64,000 nucleotides of DNA, taken from positions 1,167,398-1,231,397 of the forward strand of contig VZRN01006295.1 of NCBI GenBank assembly GCA_013397935.1. The letters are read 5' to 3'. The number at the start of each line of letters is the position of its first letter. Within the stretch, counting starts at the first letter, position 1. Both the position numbers and the translations under genes were made by a program. This DNA is from Dasyornis broadbenti. Lineage: Eukaryota > Chordata > Aves > Passeriformes > Dasyornithidae. A model generated the notes under the pieces. The model did not search any database. It was given only the letters and a program-made list of their open reading frames with translations, and was not told the DNA's origin. Shown one piece after another: positions 28,501 to 37,463 of this stretch.

Positions 28501-31500
28501 TATCACCCACTTTCAGACAAATATCCTTCAACCATCACTGCATTTCCAAAGTTTCAATCTGTTTTTCCTGTTGTAACACTTTTGCTGACCATAAACAGCT
28601 ATTTTAATGATCCCACCTCCTTCTTCAAGATGCAGACCAAAAATCACTATGCAGTTTCATCCTTTTAAACTGACCTAGTAGTCTGTATCTAAACATTTGT
28701 TGACATTAGAATTACTTTTTACTTTAATTGAAAAGAAGTAGAGAAACATTAATATTTTCTCTATATAATGAGGTAAGGAAAGTCTTTCCAGACTTTCTTC
28801 AGATTTTTACCTAGATAATGATTTTTACATGCAGAAGTTTTTGGAAGTCACATGATATTTCAGGTTCAAATTCATACCTCTTTCTGTTAGGCTGCTGTGG
28901 GACACATTTAACTGGAGACAAACCACTTCTATAAGAAACATGTACTACCCATCTTGTCTACACAGTGACTGAGCTCCACAATTGATGAAAGTCTCGGTTG
29001 CACCAAGTCTCTTCCTGCTTCTGTCAGCTCCTTTCTGAGCACATCAGCACTTCATGCCAGCACAAATGTACTCCTTCCAAGAACAGACCTGGCTTTTCTC
29101 TAACTCCCATTTACCTTCCACTCCAAATGTGCATTTAGTTTATCAACCGTCAGCTATCACAGATGCTACAAGTAGTCCTCTGTCCTCTCTTAGAAATATT
29201 CATGGCTTCTGCCTCCAACTGTTTCAAACACACCCTAACCTCTAACTTGATCTATCCTTGGCTATCCCCAGAGAAGCCTGGCTGTTTCACACTAAGCCAA
29301 GTTGCACAACAGCTGCTGCATTTCACACTGAAGCTCTCTATCCTTGTCTTCATTGTTCCAGGGAACGTCAATTCAACAACGTTATTTCTCAGAGTAACTT
29401 CATTGTTTCTGCAGTTATTTTTGCTCTGCATATGCTTATCAGAAACTACCAAGTTGTGACTTTTTTAATGGTGTTTTTCAAAACATCGTTTACACACACA
29501 CACACCACCCTGCTTCAACCATCTTATTAAAATGGATACTTCTGGAATTGGATCAAACCTTCACAAAAGAGCCCACTTCTTCAGCCTGGGTTAACCGGCA
29601 CTAATGACAGCAATACTGCTGCAACCTTCTCATTTACTAACGCAACTCAAAGCACAAAGTAACAGATTCCTGAAAAGCTAGCACAACACTGTAAATTTTT
29701 GTCGTGTCTATTTTTTTAATACAAATGCTGTCATAACTCTAAGCAACACGAAAGAATGCACAATTTGTTTCATACTTTACATCCTCTGATTGCTCACCAC
29801 TTCTTAAAACACACCTCAGCTCCTGACAGCCACAGGGCCAAGAACCAGTGCTTGCAGAGGACAGCATGGAGCAGTCACATGTGGGCTACCACCAGTGCTG
29901 CCTGGCAAAACTTTGCTTTCGGCTTCACTACTAGATAACTTCTGTTAAACACTCGTCACAACTCTGTAGCTACTCCAACTGTCACACCAAGTAAGCAATA
30001 ACCACAGCCAACAACCACAGTTCTGACTACCTTCTCTGGAAGTTAGCTACCACAGATGAGCAAGAGATAGTGCCTTCCCAAGAAGATTGACCTATCTTAA
30101 CTTACAGATTGTGTGTTCTGCTTCATGGTTTTAAGCTGGAAATTTGGCTTGTTTTTAACATTTGATGCCTACCTTGAAAGCCATTTCACCCACGATTTAA
30201 ACACTAGTGTGTTTTCTTTAGTAGTATTCTTTAAAAAACTTGCTGCCTTTTAATAATATGCTTGCCTTTTCCATGTAATCTTTCCCAACCCTCTCTTCTT
30301 TCCCTCTTCCTAGAAGACTTTCTCTACTATGATAGCATTTTTAATGCTGTCTACTACATGCAGTCAACTATCCCAGCAACTATCACACTGGACACTAATG
30401 TAGAGCAAGCAAGGCAACAGAATATAAAGTAATATCATCAGGAAGAAATAAAACATAAGTCCTCCTTGTAAAATTGAAATAACACATTTTAAAATGCTGG
30501 CTTTTATCTTTACAGTATTATTTGTTAAGTGATGCTAATGAAAACTAAGCAAACAACAAGATCATTATTTAAGAAAAAAAGAAGGAAGATCAATCATCTT
30601 TTTGTGACACTCATTAATACTTCTTCTAAGGTCTCAACTATTCAAGCAACTATCAGCCTAAGTTGCTACAGGCAGACTTAGTGGAATCCAAACTGATTCA
30701 GATGTCTTCAAATGTCCACAGCCACAATAAATCTCAGCATTCTGTTTTCCTAAAATACTCACATGTTCATTTAGGCACCTAAACACATATATCTCAAACC
30801 AAAGTTTTAAATTTTCTTATCATTAAGCTTACATTAAGAAACACATGCACAAGCAGGATACACTAAGTGTACATTAGAACCAGGTGCTATTTAAAACTAT
30901 TCTGGCTACCAGCATGTTCTCTGACTTCACCTTGAGAGAGGTGGCACACTGAACTCTCTACTTGGAACACCCATCTCCTCCAGACTCATGTTCATCTCAC
31001 ACTTACTCCTTCTCCTGAGAAAGGACTACTGCCACCCCTGTAAATTAGGTTTTAGATGGAAAAGCCTCCACTTTTTTTGCTTTCCCATATGAAGGGATGA
31101 GATTTGACCTGGCAAAGCCTGAGCAGTTATTCACCTTAATGAAGAGACTTTTGGGGCCCCTTGTTTTTCCTTTGTTTTTCAAACATTTTTGTTTGTCCAA
31201 AAGGTCCCTTCCCATGGCTCAGTATGTAAACTGTGTTCCTTCCAGGAATGTGGCAAGTGTTCACATAAACAGGTGGTGACAACACTAATCTCCTCAATGG
31301 CTTTTAAAACTGCATCATTTGTCCATGTATAAATGAAGTTACTGCCCAGTTTGTTGAGGCCACTCATAAAAAATGTGTCTTACAGGCAATAACTATATCC
31401 ACTTTCATCTCAAGACCGTGGAGAGTTATCAGTTGATAACCTGGGTTGGTTTTCTCCATGAAGACTTACAGTAATTTATAAAGGCACTTTCTATACTGTC

Positions 31501-34029
31501 TAGCCAGGAGTTGACAGACATGCTTAAAAGCCTTTTTCTCTGCAACTTTTTGTATTCACAGATTTCTCCATCATCCCAGAAGGATAAATTTAATTACTCA
31601 AAGTTCAATCAATATGTCTTTTACTTAGATGAAAAAAGTTTTGTTGTTTATGCCTAAAAGCAAACTTCACTAACTTCACCAGAAAACAGAGTTGGTGTGG
31701 AAAACACTGTTATAAGAGCATGATTTAAACTTAACAGACAGCCTTCATTCTTGCATCCTGAAGATAGTAGTTGAGTCTGCTTCCCAAAGTATTGAGGACT
31801 CAAAGCTGCAAAGATGAACATTAAACCAACAACAACCAAACAAAACCTCTGTATGGCTACTGCCCTGTAAACCATGACATGATGGCACTCCCTCAAATTC
31901 AACTTTGCTCACGTCAGCTGTTTTCAGACCTTTCAAATACATAGAATTTGAGGTTGAAACTTAGCATAGGTTTTGAAAAGTGTTATCTTAATAACTTTTC
32001 ATAAAAAAAAAATCTTGTATACTTAACACATGTTAACACCACTCTACACAGTCACTTAGACTCTACACCACTGGGTTTTCATACGGTAATAGTCTTTTTT
32101 TCATAAGTCTAAGATATTTTACCAGTCCTTTCAGTCACACCAGTGCACTTTTTAATAAGTAAAAAAGGGATGTTTGTCTATACATTTATAGCTCAAAACA
32201 TATCCTTCTCTCAGTTTACACAGTCATTTCTCAACTCCAACTCACATATAAGACAGAAAGGCACTTCCTACAACCACTGTGTTTTCTCCTTCAAAACGTA
32301 ATCACTTTGCCTGGCACTAAATTCCTTTTACTGTTAATCCTGCCATGAAGGTGACAGACTTAAAAAGGTACTCTTTTCTTTTTAACTTCAAATAATGAGA
32401 TTTAGATACCAAATATGCAACAGAAAGTAAGTTGCCTCAATTTCTTCCAATTCCAATAAAGGGATTCCTCATTTACATTCAAGACACACAGTCTTTATGT
32501 GGTCCTACTACCATCACCTCACTTCCAGTTCAGCCTTCCTTACATTTCAACTGTAACTTTATTTCCCCAACAACTCAAGAGTTTACATTTATATAACCAA
32601 AGTGAAAACTGGAAACATGCACATTTCAAGTCTAGCTGCCGTTCAATATCCTAACAAAACATCTTCCAAATAATGAGACTCCATTCTTCAGGCTACTTTA
32701 ATTCCACTTCAGGCTTAGTCTTACAAAAGGACAGGAAAGCCAATAACCCCACTTGGCAGCTCAACTGACCAATTTAACCAACCCAAGATTGGAACTGATT
32801 GTTTAGGCAAGTTTTCTGTTGTTGGGTTTTTTTTTCCTCCTGGATAACACTGCAACATTTTTAATCATTTTCTCTTTTAAGTAACAGCTACAGCTTTGCT
32901 ATTATTCTCCGCAAGTGACAGGAAAAAGGAAGCATTTGTCATTGTAAATACTGTAAAGAGAAAAGTATTTTGTCTGCTCCTAAGTGCACCAAAGTTTTTC
33001 CTTGTTCATTAATTGCTGTGTCCATTGCGTTTCACTGCAGAAAAAAGTGCCTGTTGTTCAAACAAAGGGAAGCACCGGAGAGCTCTTAATAGAGCCTCTC
33101 CTTATAAAAGAGTGGATCATGTACAGAGGCGGAATTCGAAGAGCTCTTCTCAATGCCAAACACCCACAAGAGATGCCAGAACATTTTCCAATGTATGTTA
33201 GAGCCCAGGCTGAACCAGATAACTTCCACATGTAAATATGGAAATGAGAATGCCAGTTGTTAAATACGCTCTATGAGTTTTTTGATAAGCATGTCCTTGT
33301 ACTGCTTTAAGATTTTCAGCTGCTGCAAGACTAAGCTCAGTGCAACTTCCCTGTTATCAGAAGTTATCAGCATCAGAAGTCATCACTGCACCACTTATGA
33401 GCTTACCAGCTGTAGCATCCCTCAACCCACACCATAAATGTGAAGCTGATTATTAATACAGCTGGCAGGATCTTCCAAAACTGCAGGATTACTACGCAAG
33501 TACCTATTTGTAACTACGCTAGGCAGACTACTGTGTGTAAGCCTACTGTTCTAATCTGTCATTTTGCTTTCATCAGGATTTTTTCCTGAGAACGATAAAG
33601 CTCAGTCCTTCTTCCACAATAAAACCCACCAAGGCCAGCACTTTGACAAGGAGCTTCACAATCACTTCTGTCATGTGAAGCGGGTTACCTCGGAAGCATC
33701 AAGCCCTCCAGAGGGGACACAGACCCCTGTTCGGACCCTCCGTCCACGCAAACGCAGCTCCCAGCCCTGCTTCAGGGATGCCTGCTGCAAATCACACTTC
33801 CTCCTTCACCCTCGTAAGACCAAACACACTGAGCAGCACCATCGACCGCAAGTAGCACTGATTACGGCATTTCTCACTTCCCTCGCGGACTTTCCTTAAA
33901 AACCCAATGAACACAGCTTTTACTACTATTATTACTACTGCCATCATTATTTTTTTACACACGAAATCGGCCAACCCCCTCGCCTTTCCAGCGGTGAGTC
34001 TGCATTTTCCTTGCTCACCGCTCCTTTTT
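25570..34029. other. Intronic stretch without recognised genes, up to the CpG island shore
   Basis: AT-rich intron 1 sequence with no repeat I can name beyond short runs such as the CA run at about 29490-29505. An unexplained open stretch lies at 33041-33235 on plus, and another at about 33581-33899; neither matches a family I know. Close to 34.0 kb the sequence turns GC-rich. Confidence 0.55.
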
Positions 34030-35329
34030 AGGCATCCAAAGGGAGCAAGTGCCCAGCCCAGCCCGGTCGCCCCGCCCGGGAGAGATGGCCAGGGGTGCCC
34101 TGGGGGGCTCGGAGCCGCTGGCGGAGCGGACGGAGGGGAGGAGCTGCCGCCGCTCGGGGGAGGGCAGCCGGCAGCGGGGGGAGGCTCCGCTGCCGCCGCC
34201 GCCCAAGCTGCCGGCAGGGCTCGGTCCCCGCCGCCGCCAGCGGTCCGTGCGGCCCGGGCAGTCCTGCCTTCCCCTCCGTCCCCACCGCTATTCCCCGGGG
34301 GACGGTGTCTAGGAGGTGGGCGCAGCCGCCCTCCCCGCCCGGTTGCGTGCCGAGAGTAAACACTGAGGGAGAAAGACAGCCTCCATTTTTTTTTTATTCC
34401 GGCAGCCTGTCAACAGGCTCCCCCCCTTCCCCTCCCGATCCTCCGCGGCGAGCCCGGCTTCCCAACCCCGGCAGGGCCCGAGATCCGCTGCTGTTCCGCC
34501 TCAGCCTAGGCAGCGACACCCCCTTAACACGGGCTTCGCTTTTTGTCTGCCTCTTTCGCTTCTCCTTAGAACATCCACTTTCCATGCTGCTTCACCCACC
34601 TCTGCCCTGGGCCGCCACCCAGCAGCACAGCACCGGCGGAGCGCTGCCTTTTATAGCGGTGTCATCCTTGCCTGCCCACCCGCCTCACCGGGGGGCTCGG
34701 CCGGCGCAACCAGCTCCCCGCAGCCCTGCGGCCCCGCTCACCCTTCCCGCCCCTCCGACACCTTGGGCTGCCCGGATCGGAGCGGCTCCTCTATCCACCT
34801 CCCGCCCCGCAACCCCCGGCGGGACCTTTTCGGCGGACTCGGGTCCGCCTGGCGCTGGGTGGTGCCGCCCGGCCCTGGTAATGCGCCCACTACCGGGCCG
34901 GCATCGGGGGCAGGATCGCACCTGTCACCGGCGACACCGCCCCGGGGCGGCAGCAGCCCCGCACCCTCCCAGCCGGGCCGCGCCGCCGCCGCCCCCGTTT
35001 TCACGCCTCGGTTCTGCCGGCGAGGGTGGCGTCCCGCCCGCGAGTTGCTCTGCCTGAGCCTAAGCCCCGCTGTCCCCGGCACGGGACAGGGGTGCTCGGT
35101 CCTCTTCCCCGCCGCCTCCCCGAAGAACGGACGGGCAATGCCGAGGCGGCCCCGCCGGCGAGAGACGGGCGAGCCTTCCCCGAGGCCACCTGACAAAGCC
35201 GGCTGCCCTCGCCTCCTCTCCCGGCTCTGGGGGAGAAGACGTCGCTTCCCTAGGGCCACCTTTGGCCGCTACCTCCAGCGGCGGTCTCGCCGCCGGCCCT
35301 TCCTCCTCGCTCCCCCGGGACGGGACCGC

Positions 35330-35336
35330 ACTCACC
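35330..35336 (-). other. TRIO: Splice donor of TRIO exon 1
   Basis: The minus strand reads TCCG|GTGAGTGCGG across the exon edge, a full consensus 5' splice site. The boundary leaves one coding base (phase 1), so the Gly codon after FFRS is split with exon 2. The frame stays open for some way past the donor, but that extension is Gly/Pro/Arg-rich and has no TRIO similarity, so I treat it as intron. Confidence 0.9.
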
Positions 35337-35450
35337 GGATCGGAAGAACGCCGCGATGTCCGCCGAGTCCTTGGCCGCCTCCTCGGCTCCTTCCCCCGCG
35401 CCGCTGCCGGCCGTGGTGGCGGCGGAGGTGGCGGTAGCGGCGCTGCTCAT
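35336..35450 (-). CDS. TRIO: TRIO first coding exon (amino terminus of trio Rho guanine nucleotide exchange factor)
   Basis: Read on the minus strand from the ATG at 35450-35448, this exon encodes 38 codons plus one base. It begins MSSAATATSAATT, is rich in Ala, Ser and Thr, and runs into GEGAEEAAKD and then ADIAAFFRS. These last blocks match my memory of the human TRIO amino terminus, where one residue between them is Leu rather than the Ser seen here. The exon ends in a phase-1 consensus donor (G|GTGAGT), as expected if the next codon is Gly and exon 2 opens the SEC14 domain. TRIO is a cytoplasmic protein of roughly 3,000 residues with SEC14, spectrin repeats, two DH-PH modules (Rac1/RhoG and RhoA exchange), SH3, Ig and kinase domains, acting in axon guidance and actin control; only its disordered leader is in this window. 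The start is supported by an in-frame TGA at 35567-35565 with no intervening ATG and by G at -3. The paralogue KALRN is less likely because of the Ala-rich start and the GEGAEEAAKD block. Confidence 0.93.
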
Positions 35451-35567
35451 GGCTGCTCCTGCTGCTGCGTGTGCCGGCGGCGGCGGCTGCACCGGGCGAG
35501 ACCCGCCGCCGACCCCGCCGCCCCCTCCGCGGATCCCGGCTTCACCTCCGGGCGGGAGCGGCCGTCA
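35451..35567 (-). other. TRIO: Proximal 5' untranslated leader of TRIO with upstream in-frame stop
   Basis: Just upstream of the ATG the minus strand carries CAG- and GCC-rich sequence (GCAGCAGGAGCAGCC next to the ATG, and a GCC/CCG run at about 35474-35486). Scanning upstream in the TRIO frame, the first stop is TGA at 35567-35565 and no ATG occurs between it and 35450. A GTG at 35492-35490 is the only upstream near-cognate codon I noted in frame. The leader probably extends further upstream, but the transcription start cannot be set from sequence alone. Confidence 0.7.
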
Positions 35568-35757
35568 GGGCGGCAGCCGGAGAGGGTGAGCGATGCGGGG
35601 CGGCGGCGGGCGGCCGCAGCGAGCACAGGGACATGAAGGTATGTGCGGAATGGCAGCTCCGGGAGCGCCCACCCCCCGCAGCCACCTAGGAGGCGGCGTG
35701 TGCATGCAGGGAGTCCGAGCGGGCGGGCGGGCAGCAGCCGGAGCGCAGACAATCGCG

Positions 35758-35797
35758 GGAGGAGGAGGAGAAGGAGGAGGAGGGCGACGACGACGAC
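35758..35797 (+). repeat. GGA and CGA trinucleotide repeats in the TRIO 5' region
   Basis: A run of GGA-type triplets (35758-35782), interrupted once by GAA, is followed by four CGA units (35785-35797). On the TRIO strand this is TCC/TCG repeat sequence in the leader or promoter. Confidence 0.8.
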
Positions 35798-35867
35798 GGC
35801 ATGGGAAGGGCCAGCGGTCCGCGCAGCCAGCAGCCGGTGGGCGGAGAAAGAAGGAACGTTTCCAGCC

Positions 35868-35932
35868 TTTTTTTTTCTTTTTTTTTCCCCCCTTTTGCTT
35901 TTTTTTTTTTTTTTTTTTTTTCCCCTTTTTTT
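35868..35932 (+). repeat. T/C homopolymer tract upstream of TRIO exon 1
   Basis: T9, C, T9, C6, T4, GC, T23 (35899-35921), C4, T7. On the TRIO sense strand this is A-rich with short G blocks. It sits within the GC-rich island and so is a striking break in composition. Confidence 0.9.
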
Positions 35933-36369
35933 AGAGGGAGCGAGGAGTGATCCGGAGGAGCAGCAGCTGCCCTAGCCGCCGCGGTGCCAGTGGCCGCAGC
36001 AACCGCCGTCCTCCATCTTGATTGGGAGGAGGTGGAGGGTGGGAAGGGGGAGTCGGGAAAGGAAGCGAGTCCCCGCCCGAGGAACAAGGGCGGTGGAGCC
36101 GAGAGTGGGGGGAGCTCGGGAGTCTCCGGATGCGTCCGGCACCGGTCGGGATGGGGCGGGGCTGGGCGGCGCAGTACGTCAGCGCTCTTGCCGAACTCGT
36201 ACTGCGGTGGCCGGGGCTTCCCGGAGGCGCGACGGGCCTATGGGAGCTGTGGGTTTGTTGTTCAGGTTTGGGGTTTCTTTTTGTTCGGTTGGGAGTTTTT
36301 CTACGTGCTTCCATCTGGCTTTCGCCCTACCGCCAGCTCGCCGGTGTGGGGAGGTCGGATCGGAGGTCC

Positions 36370-36396
36370 AAAAAAAAAGAAAAAAAAAGAAAAAAA
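36370..36396 (+). repeat. A-rich tract at the distal edge of the CpG island
   Basis: Runs of A broken by single G residues lie between GC-rich blocks. No polyadenylation signal precedes it, so it is a low-complexity tract rather than a retrocopy tail. Confidence 0.75.
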
Positions 36397-36570
36397 TCCA
36401 TTCCGTCTGCCCTGGGGGCGGAGGCGAGCGGCGGGAGCGTGGGAAGCGGCGCGTGCCCTGCGCTCCCGCCTACCGCTTCCCGGGCGCCGGGGGCCGCCGG
36501 CCTCCGAGGGGCCATGCTCGGGAGCAGATTCCCTGCCCGAGGTTGGAATGAGCCTGGCTTGCCACTCGAA

Positions 36571-36998
36571 GGCACAGGGAAAAAGGGATACGCAAATTTC
36601 TTAAAAAGGTGCCTTTAAGGGGCTTCCGTTACATTGCTGTGTGTATCGTGGCTATTTTTTTCCTCTGTGATTACGGCGACACTTCAAAAGGTTTTATGCT
36701 GTGGACCGGTTCAATTAATACAAAATAAGCAAACAGCTCACGATGGGGACTGCAATTGGATGTAGGTTATGATGTGAGCAGCCACCGTCCTGCTCGTCCA
36801 GGTAAGGTTGAGGAGAGGGTGGCAGAGCAGGAATCGTAGCAGTCGCACAGGCCGATGAATCTGAGTAACACGTCTCAAATGCTTATGGTAAATAGTAAAT
36901 TGTTAGCACACTTGAAACGCAGAAGTACAGCTTCAGGAATTAAACTCCTGAACCTTTGGTAATTATTAAAAGCAAGGTAAGTTCATGAGAAATGTGTC
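36571..36998. other. 5' flank of TRIO, unique sequence
   Basis: The sequence falls back to AT-rich composition beyond the CpG island. I see no gene, transposon or clear motif cluster before the antisense CR1. Confidence 0.5.
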
Positions 36999-37260
36999 TC
37001 ATAGAATCACTGCATATCCTTAGTTGGAAATGACTCACAAGGATCATCCTAGGATCGTGTCCATTTCTTGCGCAGGGCCACCCCAGAAATCCCACATGTG
37101 CCTGAGAGCAACTCCAGCAGGCTGTGGGCTGTGAACGCTTCCCTGGAGAGCCTGTTCCAGTGCCCAGCCAGCCTCTGGGTGAAGAACTTTTTCCTAATGC
37201 CCAACCTAAACCTCCCCTGACGCAGCTTCAGGTCATACCCTCGAGTCCTAAGGGAATCCT
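36999..37260 (-). mobile_element. CR1 LINE 3' end, antisense
   Basis: Read on plus, the sequence opens CATAGAATCACTG, the reverse complement of the CR1 3' terminal repeat, and continues through GGATCATCCTAGG, CCAGAAATCCCACATGTGCC, GAGAGCCTGTTCCAGTGCCC and GGTGAAGAACTTTTTCCTAA, all standard reverse-complement CR1 3' UTR blocks in birds. The similarity fades around 37.23-37.26 kb, so it is strongly 5'-truncated, as usual for CR1. Confidence 0.92.
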
Positions 37261-37416
37261 GACCGGTTCTCTTAGTTTATCACAGTCAGATGAGGAAGTC
37301 ATCCACAAGGTTCCCAAGGTTTGTGTTTATCTGAATTTGTATAGCTTGATGAAAAAGCTTTTGTGCAACTATGCCTGCCCTAATTTCTCTTACAGAGAAG
37401 AGATTAGTTTGAAAAG

Positions 37417-37463
37417 TTTTTTTTTTTTTTNNNNNNNNNNNNNNNNNNNNNNNNTTTTTTTTT
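37417..37463. repeat. Poly-T tract containing a 24-base N gap
   Basis: Fourteen T residues (37417-37430), 24 N (37431-37454) and nine T residues (37455-37463). The flanking T counts are the same as at the 6.0 kb gap. Any frame read through it is meaningless. Confidence 0.85.

Larger units (their letters stand above)
1..35335 (-). other. TRIO: TRIO intron 1 (5' part; continues past the left edge)
   Basis: No sequence resembling TRIO exon 2, which should encode the start of the SEC14 domain, was found in any minus-strand frame, so everything left of the exon 1 donor is taken as intron 1, at least 35.3 kb long. Mammalian TRIO also has a very large first intron. The content is AT-rich single-copy DNA with few repeats. 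Confidence 0.8.
35690..36200 (-). promoter_or_regulatory. TRIO: Candidate TRIO core promoter region
   Basis: Upstream of exon 1, inside the CpG island, the minus strand shows a YY1-like element (AAGATGGAGGACGG, about 36006-36019), a CCAAT box directly beside it (36021-36025), a GC box (GGGGCGGGGC on plus, 36153-36162) and a CRE-like TACGTCA on plus (36175-36181). No TATA box is evident. A T/C-rich tract on plus (35868-35932, including 23 consecutive T at 35899-35921) gives poly-A on the sense strand and could exclude nucleosomes. A GGA/CGA run lies at 35758-35797. This fits a TATA-less CpG-island promoter. The motifs are seen directly; their use is inferred. Confidence 0.55.
34030..36570. promoter_or_regulatory. 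CpG island spanning TRIO promoter and exon 1
   Basis: From about 34.03 to 36.57 kb the sequence becomes strongly G+C rich with very frequent CG dinucleotides, in sharp contrast to the AT-rich, CpG-poor sequence on both sides. It covers exon 1, the leader, the candidate promoter and more than 1 kb of the start of intron 1. Long open frames here on both strands (for example 34095-35057 plus, and several at 35.98-36.62 kb plus) reflect the lack of stop codons in GC-rich DNA; they are Pro/Arg/Gly/Ala-rich with no recognisable domain. Confidence 0.9.

Noticed and set aside
33564..33899. A 105-codon open frame on plus beside the CpG island shore, after an acceptor-like TTTCATCAG
   Set aside because: His/Ser/Pro-rich translation without a recognisable family. 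No ATG opens it and no partner exon was found.
34095..35057. A 320-codon open frame on plus across the CpG island
   Set aside because: Pro/Arg/Ser/Ala-rich translation with no domain. Stop codons are rare in such GC-rich DNA, and the frame is antisense to TRIO exon 1 surroundings.
34738..35259. A 173-codon minus-strand open frame downstream of exon 1
   Set aside because: It lies inside intron 1 after a consensus donor and is Gly/Arg/Pro-rich with no TRIO similarity.
35984..36618. Three overlapping plus-strand open frames of 177-206 codons
   Set aside because: All three frames are open at once, which is an effect of GC-rich sequence, and they translate through the A-rich tract as Lys runs. 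No protein family is recognisable.
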